Part shown: piece after piece, positions 8,364 to 15,165 of the stretch
Position numbering within the stretch: the first letter of the stretch is position 1
How the letters are laid out: every line of letters starts with the position of its first letter
NCBI GenBank assembly: GCA_028275195.1
Contig: JAPWVC010000007.1
Location: 1 to 24,296, forward strand
Origin: Candidatus Acetothermia bacterium
Lineage (GTDB): Bacteria > Bipolaricaulota > Bipolaricaulia > RBG-16-55-9 > JANLFV01
DNA length: 24,296 bases
Reading direction: 5' to 3'
Made by a program: the position numbers and the translations under genes
Notes under the pieces: model-generated
Databases searched by the model: none
What the model saw: only the letters and a program-made list of their open reading frames with translations
Told to the model about the DNA's origin: nothing

Positions 8364-8540
8364 ATGTGCGAGATCACCGTCAAGAAGGGCGAGGAGAAGC
8401 TGGCCGAAGGGGTGATCGAGTTCCGCTACGAGGAGGGGAAGCTGATCCTGAGGAGGCTCTTCGAGGGCGAGCTGAAGCTGGAGGGGATCAAGCGGTTCGA
8501 GTGGCGGGAGAAGGACGATACCCTAAGGATCCTCGAGTGA
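8364..8540 (+). CDS. cooT: CooT-like small nickel-binding protein (58 aa)
   Basis: A short gene that a 60-residue cut-off would miss. It begins MCEITVKKGEE and ends DDTLRILE. The Met-Cys-Glu start, the alternating beta pattern and the LRRLFEGELKLEGI centre match the small CooT family (PF10133). In Rhodospirillum CooT the conserved Cys2 takes part in Ni(II) binding and CODH maturation. Cys2 is the only cysteine here. AGGAG at 8353-8357 lies 6 bases before the ATG. It follows cooS and the 65-residue gene in the same direction, and cooC is upstream, so a role in nickel supply to CODH/ACS is well supported by context. Its last 18 bases overlap the convergent DUF2851 gene. Confidence 0.82.
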   Translation: MCEITVKKGEEKLAEGVIEFRYEEGKLILRRLFEGELKLEGIKRFEWREKDDTLRILE

Positions 8541-9701
8541 GCAGCCCTTCAGGTCGCTCGCGGCCCTTATCGGGCATGGCCCGCATAATGTGAGATAGCA
8601 ATAGCGCTGGTAGAGCTCGATCAGCCCCTGCTGGAGGTGGGCCCGCTTGAGCAGCCTCTCCCCGCCTTCGAGGTGGTCGAGGAGCCTCTTCCTCATCCTT
8701 TTTAGGACCTTATTCATCGGCTCCGGAGGGAGGGCCTCCCAGATGGCCAAGAGTTTGGCCTCCCTCTCAGGGAGGGTCACCAGCCCGATCGGGAGGGCCA
8801 CATTGATGGCGATGACCCTTCCCCGGCCGGGCCCGATCAGCCCCTTGACGGTGAAGAGCCTGGGCAGCAGCGTCGGGGCCTCTGGCTCGGCTAAGGCCGC
8901 GAGCAAGGGCCTGGCAAGCCCCTCCTCCCGGAAGCGGAAGACCAAAGAGGCCAGGCCCATGATCCTTGGGCGGGGGAGGTTCGCCGGCCTCATGCCCAGG
9001 CTGCTCCAGCCCTTGACCTTTGCGGCCTCGGAGAGGAGCAGCTCCGTCAGCTTCTCTAATTCCGGTTCCTCTCTAGCCCGGGCGAAGGTGAGCCGACGGG
9101 CCAGCTCGGCCATCGGCCCCTTATTCTTAGGGTAGCCGAGGGCCTCGGCCAGCCCCTCGTAGATTAGCTGATCGAGGTCGCCTCGCTCACCGAGGGCCTC
9201 TTTAAACCTCGCCGCTTTCTTCCGAAGGCGCTCTCTCCCCAGCTCCTCCAGGATGCGATGAATCTCCTCGAAGGGCGGACTCGCGGGGCAGGGGAGGGCC
9301 CACTCTCGCTCCTCCTTCGCCAGCTCCACGAGCGAGGGGAGGCGCTCCCCGAGGTTCTGGGCAAGCGAGATGGTAGTGACTCGCTTCCCAGCGATGGTCT
9401 CGGCCTGAGGGCCGTCGGCCTGGAGGACGACATGGAGGATGACATTCTGATAGCTCTCCTCTTGATGATGGCCGTGGGCCTGCCAATCGCTCTCCAGGCG
9501 ATGGAGCTCGATGTCCCCGGAGATTTCGAGGCCCTCCACCTCGATAAGTCCGTTCAGGAAGTCCGGCCCGGCCTCCTCATTCTCGAAGCCGGGGAACTTG
9601 ACCCTGACGATCCTTCCGTCCGTGCTCTCGTATTCTCTTCCGGAGAGTTTGGATGACCAGAAAGCCCTTAGGTCGGACTCCTTTACTGATCCCTTGCTCA
9701 C
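8523..9701 (-). CDS. DUF2851 family protein, coupled to fdhA
   Basis: A 392-residue protein that resembles the DUF2851 family. The N-terminal third has the family's pattern, FPGFENEEAGPDFLNGLIEV, then SGDIELHRLESDWQAHGHHQ and SYQNVILHVVLQADG. The C-terminus ends in a cysteine cluster, YCYLTLCGPCPIRAASDLKGC. Its function is unknown; the Asp/Glu/His-rich N-terminal half hints at a metal-dependent nuclease-like fold, which is my inference. It starts with GTG that overlaps the fdhA stop as GTGA (4 bases) and lacks a good ribosome site of its own, so it is probably translated by re-initiation after FdhA. No signal peptide is visible. Confidence 0.8.
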   Translation of the reverse strand: MSKGSVKESDLRAFWSSKLSGREYESTDGRIVRVKFPGFENEEAGPDFLNGLIEVEGLEISGDIELHRLESDWQAHGHHQEESYQNVILHVVLQADGPQAETIAGKRVTTISLAQNLGERLPSLVELAKEEREWALPCPASPPFEEIHRILEELGRERLRKKAARFKEALGERGDLDQLIYEGLAEALGYPKNKGPMAELARRLTFARAREEPELEKLTELLLSEAAKVKGWSSLGMRPANLPRPRIMGLASLVFRFREEGLARPLLAALAEPEAPTLLPRLFTVKGLIGPGRGRVIAINVALPIGLVTLPEREAKLLAIWEALPPEPMNKVLKRMRKRLLDHLEGGERLLKRAHLQQGLIELYQRYCYLTLCGPCPIRAASDLKGCSLEDP

Positions 9702-11734
9702 TTCTTCGGCTCGATCCGCGCGGCGCAGGCCTTGAATTCAGGTATCCCGCAGATCGGGTCCAGAGCGTCGTTCGTCAGCCGGTTGGCCGGGGACTCCCTG
9801 TAGAGGTAGGGCATCCAGATCGTCCCCACGCGGATATCGGCCAGCTTGGCGACGGCCTCGATCTCCCCGCGCCGGCTGATTATCCTCACCCGATCGCCAT
9901 CGGCTATCTTGAGCCTCCGGGCATCTTCGGGATTGATCTCCACGAAGTTCTCGGGGTTGGCCCGCTCTAGAGAGGGAGTGCGGCGGGTGAAGCTCCCCGC
10001 ACCATACTGCATCAGGATCCGACCGGTAGTGAGAATCAGGGGATAGGCCTCATCCGGCTCCTCCGCGGGGGGCCGATGCTCGACCGGCTGGAATCGCCCA
10101 AGCCCCCTAGTGAACCGTTCCTTATGGAGGAACTTTGTCCCCGGATGGTCCTCGCTCGGGCAGGGCCACTGTAGCCCGAACCCCTCCTCCAGCCGCTTGT
10201 AGCTTATCCCTCTGTAGGAGGGAACGAGGCGACGGATCTCATCCATCACCTCCTCCGGCCCGTCGTAGTCCATCGGGTAGCCCATCCGCTGGGCCAGTTC
10301 GCAGAGGATCAGCCAATCAGGCTTGCTCTCCCCCAGCGGCTCGATGGCCTTCCTCACCCGCTGGACTCGCCGCTCCGTGCTGGTGAAGGTTCCGTCCTTC
10401 TCGGCGAAGGTGCAAGCAGGCAGGACGACATCGGCAAACTCGGCCGTCTCGGTGAGGAAGACCTCCTGGACGACGAGGAACTCCAGGCTTCTTAGGGCTC
10501 GCTCCACCTTGGAGAGGTTCGCCTCGCTGATCGCGATGTTCTCCCCGATGATGTAAAGCCCCTTCAGCCTCCCTGCGAGGATCTCATCCCACATCCTCGT
10601 GCACCAGATGACCCGCTGATATTCCGGGAGTCGCACCCCCCAAGCGCTCTCGAACTCCCTCCGCGCCCCCTCATCCCCCATAGGGCGATAGCCGGGGAGG
10701 TATTCCGGCAGAACACCCATGTCGCAAGCCCCTTGGACATTATTCTTCCCCCGGAGCGGGTTCACCCCCGAGGACTCTCGGCCCACATTGCCCGTGAGCA
10801 TCGCCAGGTTCGCGATCGAGATCACATTCCCTGTCCCGATCTGATGCTGGGTGATCCCCATGCAATAGACGATGCTCGCCGGCTTCCTCTTGGCGTAGAG
10901 TTCGGCCGCCCTCTTGATATCCTCGGCCGGGAGGCCGGTCAGCGCTGCGCCCCTCTCCAAGGTGTAGCTCCTCAGTGCCTCCCTGAGCTGCTCGAAGCCC
11001 TCGGTCCTGGCCTCGATGAACTGCTCATCATGCAATCCTTCCTCGAGGATGTAGTTCATCATGGTGTTGAGCAAGGCGATGTCCGTGCCGGGCTTGAGGG
11101 GGAGATGGACAAGAGCCCGCTTGGCTAACTCGATCCCCCGCGGGTCGGCCACGATGAGCGCTGCGCCGCGCTGCAGGGCCTTCTTGATGAAGTTATTCGC
11201 GATGATCGGGTGGGCCGCGCTCGAATTGGAGCCGATGAGGAGCAAGCAAGCCGAATCGGCCAGCTCAGCGATCGAGTTCGTCATCGCCCCGCTGCCGAAA
11301 GAAGAGATGAGCCCCGCAATTGTGGAGGCGTGGCAGAGCCGGGCGCACTGGTCGATGTTATTGGTCTTGAGCACAGCCCTTGCGAACTTCTGGGCCAGGT
11401 AGTTGTCTTCATTAGTGGCCATCGCTGAGGAGAGCAGGCCGAGGCTCTCCCCGCCATACTTCTCCAGCAATGAGCCGAACTTCTCGGTGATCAGCCCGTA
11501 GGCCTCATCCCAACTGGCCTCGCGGAAGGAGCCCCCCTCCTTGATCAGGGGCCTCTTCAGCCTGGACGGATGATGAATGACCTGGTGGACTGTGGCCCCT
11601 TTCGGGCAGAGGCTCCCTTGATTAATCGGGTGCTCTTTGCTCGGACGGAGCCCCTTCACCTCCCCATTCTCGACCTGGAGGTAGAAGTTACACCCCACTC
11701 CGCAGTAAGGACATGTAGTCAAGATCTCTTTCAC
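9698..11734 (-). CDS. fdhA: Formate dehydrogenase catalytic subunit FdhA, cysteine type, molybdopterin bis-MGD
   Basis: Catalyses CO2/formate interconversion, the first step of the methyl branch. It has the [4Fe-4S] motif C8-X2-C11-X3-C15-X27-C43 (CPYCGVGC...GSLCPKG), the molybdopterin oxidoreductase core and the C-terminal molydopterin dinucleotide-binding domain (from about 560). At the position of the metal ligand, the family motif reads CARLCH, with Cys134 in place of selenocysteine, followed by catalytic His135. At 678 residues it is a minimal FdhF-like enzyme with no N-terminal ferredoxin extension and no Tat signal, hence cytoplasmic. Start GTG 11734 has GGGGGAG just upstream and is fixed by Cys8. 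No electron-transfer subunit is encoded beside it, so its partner is unknown. Other Mo/W oxidoreductases are possible but less likely. Confidence 0.93.
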   Translation of the reverse strand: MKEILTTCPYCGVGCNFYLQVENGEVKGLRPSKEHPINQGSLCPKGATVHQVIHHPSRLKRPLIKEGGSFREASWDEAYGLITEKFGSLLEKYGGESLGLLSSAMATNEDNYLAQKFARAVLKTNNIDQCARLCHASTIAGLISSFGSGAMTNSIAELADSACLLLIGSNSSAAHPIIANNFIKKALQRGAALIVADPRGIELAKRALVHLPLKPGTDIALLNTMMNYILEEGLHDEQFIEARTEGFEQLREALRSYTLERGAALTGLPAEDIKRAAELYAKRKPASIVYCMGITQHQIGTGNVISIANLAMLTGNVGRESSGVNPLRGKNNVQGACDMGVLPEYLPGYRPMGDEGARREFESAWGVRLPEYQRVIWCTRMWDEILAGRLKGLYIIGENIAISEANLSKVERALRSLEFLVVQEVFLTETAEFADVVLPACTFAEKDGTFTSTERRVQRVRKAIEPLGESKPDWLILCELAQRMGYPMDYDGPEEVMDEIRRLVPSYRGISYKRLEEGFGLQWPCPSEDHPGTKFLHKERFTRGLGRFQPVEHRPPAEEPDEAYPLILTTGRILMQYGAGSFTRRTPSLERANPENFVEINPEDARRLKIADGDRVRIISRRGEIEAVAKLADIRVGTIWMPYLYRESPANRLTNDALDPICGIPEFKACAARIEPKK

Positions 11735-12338
11735 GCTCTCCCCCTTCCTGTCGTCGCCAGAGATCTAGCTCCTCTTGAGTATTGACATTCGCGAAGCTCC
11801 TCAGCTCCGGATCGACCGCCCGGATCCTGGCCTCGGGGATCACCCTCGTCTGGAGCGAGGCCAACAGGTCGTGAACCGCCAGGGCCCCTTGCTCCAATGA
11901 CCTTGCGATTCGAGCTAGGCAGCTCTTCTTGTAGATCCCCAGGAGCGGCTCGAGATGGCCGTTGACCTCGGCCACGACCGCTTCGCAGCCGTCGCGCTCT
12001 CTTTCCAGCAGGGAGACGACCCGTAGGTCGAGGAGCGGCATGTCGCAGGCCAGCACTAGGTTGTCCTCGGTCGGCGAAGCGAGCAGCCCTGTGTAGATCC
12101 CTCCGAGCGGGCCCTTCCCCTTCACAGCATCTTCCAAGATCGGGACATCCAAGATCGCCGTATATCTCCTTGTGGGCCCTGTTACAACGAGGACCGTGGC
12201 AAACTCGGGCTTCAATAGCCTGACGAGCCTAACAATCATGGGCTCGCCATCCCATACCAGCAGGGCCTTGTCGCTCTTGAAGCGCCTGGACCGCCCCCCG
12301 GCCAGGACTATGGCTGAGAGGTCATCCCACCGCGGCAT
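11688..12338 (-). CDS. mobA: Molybdenum cofactor guanylyltransferase MobA
   Basis: Attaches GMP to molybdopterin to make the guanine dinucleotide cofactor needed by formate dehydrogenase. The N-terminus SAIVLAGGRSRRFKSDKALL is the nucleotidyltransferase signature LAGGxSxRxxxDKxL. KGKGPLGGIYTGL and LVLACDMPLL (the metal-binding Asp region) follow, and the domain ends near FANVNTQEEL. I use ATG 12338 (216 residues), which has GAGGAGAGGGAG just upstream; an upstream in-frame start would run into the preceding membrane-protein gene. The 3' end overlaps fdhA by 47 bases, leaving a non-conserved tail after FANVNT. Placement directly before fdhA explains its job as a dedicated cofactor supplier. Confidence 0.93.
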   Translation of the reverse strand: MPRWDDLSAIVLAGGRSRRFKSDKALLVWDGEPMIVRLVRLLKPEFATVLVVTGPTRRYTAILDVPILEDAVKGKGPLGGIYTGLLASPTEDNLVLACDMPLLDLRVVSLLERERDGCEAVVAEVNGHLEPLLGIYKKSCLARIARSLEQGALAVHDLLASLQTRVIPEARIRAVDPELRSFANVNTQEELDLWRRQEGGERERDLDYMSLLRSGV

Positions 12339-12349
12339 GCTCCCTCTCC

Positions 12350-13030
12350 TCAGAAGAGCTTCCGGACAATGGCAAACCAACACAAGAGGGCGAGAGCGGC
12401 CCCGCCAGCATAGAGGAGCCGGGGATGAGCCTCGCTAAGCCGGTCGATCCCTCGCCTTGCGAACGCCCCTAACCGGAGGCCGAGCGGGGCGGAGAATAGC
12501 GCGATCGAGGCAGCAACTCCGCCGTGCTCCAGAATGTAGGCCAGAAGGCCCTTCTCCAGGAGCTCGCCCCTCCCGCGGTGGAGAAGATAGAGGAAGATAG
12601 CATTAGTCGCGGCGTAGTAGAGGATCATCCCCAGCGCTCCCGCCCCGGCCTGAGCCAGGAGCCTCTTCGGATACCACTGCCAGAGGGCGGCTATTGCCAG
12701 GGTAAAGCCCAGGGCCTCCATGACGATCGCGATCATCGGGTTAAGGATCATCTGGGCGAGGGGCGAGATCCCTAAAGCGGCGGCATCGACGAGCTTGAAC
12801 GAGGCGGCGATCAGCCCCATCCCCAGGGGCAGCTCCGGCCTCCTGTAGACGGCGACTCCCGCGGCCATGAGCAAGAAGCCGAGGTTCGCCATCATCGCCC
12901 CGAAGCGCGGGACATGTAAGGCGATGAGGGCCGCGCCGAGGGTCGCCTCCAGTGCTCCCCAGATCGAGCCGAAGAGCACTACGCCAGCTAGGAGTCGCAG
13001 ATCCACCCCCTTCAGCCTTAGCTTCTCCAT
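12350..13030 (-). CDS. Polytopic membrane protein of unknown function
   Basis: A 226-residue hydrophobic protein with roughly six membrane-spanning segments by eye (about 10-38, 44-60, 66-88, 92-115, 128-152, 162-185, with a last one near 205-222). I do not recognise the family. The size and many small residues recall substrate-binding S components of ECF transporters, but no diagnostic motif is seen. The start is ATG 13030 with a strong AGGAGGTGA ribosome site. It lies 20 bases after the secreted two-domain protein gene and 11 bases before mobA, so it belongs to the fdh operon. A role in molybdate, tungstate or another cofactor's traffic, or as a membrane anchor for the secreted protein, is inference. 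Confidence 0.75.
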   Translation of the reverse strand: MEKLRLKGVDLRLLAGVVLFGSIWGALEATLGAALIALHVPRFGAMMANLGFLLMAAGVAVYRRPELPLGMGLIAASFKLVDAAALGISPLAQMILNPMIAIVMEALGFTLAIAALWQWYPKRLLAQAGAGALGMILYYAATNAIFLYLLHRGRGELLEKGLLAYILEHGGVAASIALFSAPLGLRLGAFARRGIDRLSEAHPRLLYAGGAALALLCWFAIVRKLF

Positions 13031-13050
13031 CCTTTCACCTCCTCATCGGT

Positions 13051-13866
13051 TTATTCAGCCTTGAAGGCCAAGATCACCCGCTCGACAGCCTGGACCTGCA
13101 CTTCGCCTCGGAAGAGGCAGGCGACCGTCCCCAGCTCGGCGGGGAGCGGGCCGCCGTCCAGCTCATAGGCCAGGAGCGGCTCCGGGAGCAGTTCGCGGCT
13201 ATAGTCTACTGAGTATCCGGCAGAGGCCATCACGCTCGCCGTCTGGACGGCCCCCAGGTCTATGCCGGCCTCCAAGAGGAAGGCCTCGAGCGGGACGCCC
13301 TTGTAGACCCCCGAATCGGCCTGGACCTCTCGCGCGGGGAGCCGCATCAGTTCAGAGAGGGTGAACTCCCGCTCCCCCTCGGCGACTAGGGTGAGGCGCC
13401 ACTCTCCCAACCTGACGATGAGCCGCTCCACCATCTTCATCATCTGCGCGCTCCGCCCGCCGGGGAAGACGATCCGAACCGGGCCTTCTCCCTGGGGAAG
13501 AGGTGCCCCATCCGCCTCGTAGGCGAGGATGAAGTCGAAGCTCTTGGCCAGTCGCCGCTCGTATTCGAGCCTGTAGCCGTCCGCGGCGATCGCCTCCACT
13601 GCCTCCAGGCGGCCGATCTCGGCCCCCGCCTGGGCGAGGAGGGCCCGCAAGGGCGCGCCGCGATAGATGCGACCATGGAATTCGATCTCCCTGGCCGGGA
13701 GGGCCTTGATCTCCTCGAGAGTGAACCGAGCCTCGGCCCCATCTACCGTCACGGTGAGGGCCCATTCGGCCCCAAGAGAGGCCCCTGCGATCCGGCCTTG
13801 GGCCGGGAGGAGAAGGGCCAAGATCAGCATCAGGGCTAGCCCGGCCCGGCGCTTCATCTTCATCAT
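13051..13866 (-). CDS. Secreted protein with two tandem sulfite-oxidase-like (molybdopterin-type) domains
   Basis: A 271-residue exported protein. A basic start, a hydrophobic stretch (AGLALMLILALLLP) and a following small-residue region form a signal peptide. The mature part is two homologous copies of about 110 residues. Each reads roughly FTLxExxxLPAREV, then YxGxPLxAxLxxAG, then GYxxxYxRxL, then LAYExDGxPLP. This resembles the oxidoreductase molybdopterin-binding domain (PF00174). Neither copy has a cysteine at a likely metal-ligand place (only one Cys overall, in VACLFRG), so molybdenum catalysis is doubtful and it may be a binding protein. I choose ATG 13866, preceded by GGGGGTGA; a GTG at 13881 is the alternative. 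It is the first gene of the fdh operon. Confidence 0.72.
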   Translation of the reverse strand: MMKMKRRAGLALMLILALLLPAQGRIAGASLGAEWALTVTVDGAEARFTLEEIKALPAREIEFHGRIYRGAPLRALLAQAGAEIGRLEAVEAIAADGYRLEYERRLAKSFDFILAYEADGAPLPQGEGPVRIVFPGGRSAQMMKMVERLIVRLGEWRLTLVAEGEREFTLSELMRLPAREVQADSGVYKGVPLEAFLLEAGIDLGAVQTASVMASAGYSVDYSRELLPEPLLAYELDGGPLPAELGTVACLFRGEVQVQAVERVILAFKAE

Positions 13867-13910
13867 CGTCACCCCCTTCACTTGAGGCTAAGTAAGGCGC
13901 TCTCGGACCG

Positions 13911-13939
13911 AGGATAGCATCCTCATCCCTGCATGGCAA
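13911..13939 (-). promoter_or_regulatory. Sigma70-like promoter of the fdh operon
   Basis: On the - strand, TTGCCA (complement of 13934-13939) and TATCCT (complement of 13911-13916) are separated by exactly 17 bases. Transcription would start near 13904, giving a leader of about 38 bases before the ATG at 13866. The boxes match 5/6 and 4/6 of the consensus. It lies between the metE-like stop and the secreted-protein gene, where an operon promoter is expected. Confidence 0.45.
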
Positions 13940-13945
13940 GTTGCC
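13935..13945. promoter_or_regulatory. Palindrome GGCAAGTTGCC overlapping the fdh promoter -35
   Basis: A perfect 5+1+5 inverted repeat that covers most of the predicted -35 box of the fdh operon promoter. Such a position suits a repressor or activator operator. The palindrome is visible; the regulator and its signal are unknown. Confidence 0.3.
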
Positions 13946-13958
13946 TTGAAGTTGGGGC

Positions 13959-14672
13959 TCATCTATACCTTTCAGCAGCGGCGCGGAGGAGGGCCAGGAC
14001 CTCCCCGGCCGCCTCTTCCGGAAAGGCCTTGGGAGGCAGGCCGCAGGGAGGGGTGATCAGATCGCCCTTCCGAAAGTCCTTGATCTGCTCGGGCTTGGTG
14101 ATCCCCCAGGCCAGCCGCTTCCCCTTCCTGCTGTCGTAATACTTGGTGATGTCATAGCGCGAGGCATCGAAGCTGATGATCTCGACCTCGGACTCAAAGA
14201 GTTCATCCCATTGCATGTTCCCGCAGACATGGACCCCACGGATCACCTCCCAGGGGAGGCTCTCCCAGACGACCTCCCAGAGGCGGTCGTAGTCGAACCC
14301 CGCATACCCCAGGGCCGGCTCATCGAGGAAGAGGATCACCTCCTCGGCTCGCAAGCCATCGAGGATCCGCGAGATGTGCTCATAGATCCTGGCGAGGGCT
14401 TCCCCCTCCTCATAGCCGCTCTGGATCAGCGTGGCCGGGCCGATCACCTGGACTTTTACGGTCTCGAAGCGGTGGCGCTTGAACTCCTCAAGGCAGCTCA
14501 ATCTCCCGGGGGCCTTGATGTATTCGAGCATCGCATCCCCTAAGGCCACGAGCTCCGGGAGGAAGGGGATGTCGTGCTCCAGGCTGTAGGCGACCGCCTT
14601 GGCTATATCGCGGAAGGGGAGCGAGCCGATCTGGGTGATGATCTTGCCAGCCCTCTCGTAGCGATAGATCAT
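13959..14672 (-). CDS. Compact MetE-like (cobalamin-independent methionine synthase family) methyltransferase
   Basis: A 237-residue protein of the MetE/UROD superfamily, much shorter than full MetE (about 750) and matching only its C-terminal catalytic barrel. Visible motifs are QIGSLPF, DIPFLPEL, VQVIGPATL, LDEPALG and GVHVCGN. The zinc ligands of MetE map to His148 and Cys150 (HVCGN), Asp169 in place of the usual Glu (ISFDAS), and Cys210 (TPPCGL). Short core-MetE proteins, as in Dehalococcoides, use methylcobalamin or methyl-CoFeSP rather than methyl-THF as donor, which would link this gene to acsCD. That link is inference. Start: ATG 14672 or TTG 14678; an in-frame stop just upstream limits the choice, and no ribosome site is seen, so a leaderless transcript is possible. 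Confidence 0.78.
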   Translation of the reverse strand: MIYRYERAGKIITQIGSLPFRDIAKAVAYSLEHDIPFLPELVALGDAMLEYIKAPGRLSCLEEFKRHRFETVKVQVIGPATLIQSGYEEGEALARIYEHISRILDGLRAEEVILFLDEPALGYAGFDYDRLWEVVWESLPWEVIRGVHVCGNMQWDELFESEVEIISFDASRYDITKYYDSRKGKRLAWGITKPEQIKDFRKGDLITPPCGLPPKAFPEEAAGEVLALLRAAAERYR

Positions 14673-14684
14673 GGCCAAGGCTTA

Positions 14685-14690
14685 ATTTTA
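14685..14690 (-). promoter_or_regulatory. Possible -10 element of the metE-like gene
   Basis: TAAAAT on the - strand lies 12 bases before the ATG at 14672. Initiation about 7 bases downstream would fall at or next to the alternative TTG start, giving a leaderless mRNA, which would explain the missing ribosome site. The -35 region is poor (best 3/6), so this is weak. Confidence 0.22.
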
Positions 14691-14957
14691 CGCCCAAGAG
14701 GGGCAGGGGGTGCACCCGGCCCGACAGGGAGCTTCTTAGCCCCTTTCAGCCGATCCCTCGACGAGAAAGAAGGGCTCGCCCATTAGCAGCCACATTGCCT
14801 GGCCTCTCCTTGCCCTAGAGGGCGCCGATCTCCTCCTCGATTTAGCGGGCGAGGCAGGCCAGACGAGCCTGCATATGCACCTCTATTCTATAGGCAGGTC
14901 GGGATATCCCTGGCAGATCCGCCCCGAGCCGGGGCCATCGGCGAGGAGTTGTGGTTA

Positions 14958-15132
14958 TGCTAATGCTATCGGCCCAGGGCAGCCTTCCGCCAAAAAGCGC
15001 GATCACGGCCTAGCAGGCTATGTACAGGTCGGCCTGTGCCTCTTCGGGGGTCGCCCTGCTTCCCATCTCCAGCAGCTCGAGGTCCCTCTAAGCGATGCGC
15101 TCGGCGAACTTCATCGCGAGAGAACCGCATCA
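14958..15132 (-). pseudogene. Possible decayed gene fragment with two amber stops
   Basis: In the 494-base stretch 14679-15172, which has no intact gene, one - strand frame reads like protein: MKFAERIA, TAG, RDLELLEMGSRATPEE, AQADLYIAC, TAG, AVIALFGGRLPWAD. The two TAG codons could each come from CAG (Gln) by one change. The ...ACxAVIxxFGxR... pattern faintly recalls the helical region of glycyl-radical enzymes of the pyruvate formate-lyase type, but this is only an impression. Further along, the frame becomes non-protein-like and hits TAA. No start signals are convincing. The rest of the stretch (14679-14957) shows no tRNA, repeat or coding signal that I can see. Confidence 0.28.
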
Positions 15133-15135
15133 TTT

Positions 15136-15165
15136 GGGGCCGGGGCAGGCTAGGGCCCCGGCCCC
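15136..15165. terminator. Perfect 11-bp G+C hairpin after the WD40-protein gene
   Basis: GGGGCCGGGGC (15136-15146) pairs perfectly with GCCCCGGCCCC (15155-15165) around an 8-base loop. It begins 7 bases after the stop of the - strand WD40 gene, where its terminator is expected. However, the T-run (TTTTA, 15166-15170) is on the + strand side; reading on the - strand the hairpin is followed by AAATGATG. It therefore looks like an intrinsic terminator for + strand transcripts entering from the gene-poor region, and perhaps a weaker one for the - strand gene. Confidence 0.55.

Noticed and set aside
9698..11734. Selenocysteine-containing formate dehydrogenase
   Set aside because: No in-frame TGA is present at the active site; the codon there encodes Cys134 in CARLCH.
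14958..15132. In-frame TAG codons as pyrrolysine
   Set aside because: Three intact genes here end in TAG, no methylamine methyltransferase context is seen, and the frame soon loses protein character and meets TAA.
14875..15153. A 92-codon + strand open frame in the gap
   Set aside because: It has no ribosome site, no recognisable motif, and biased composition; its open state is expected in G+C-rich DNA.
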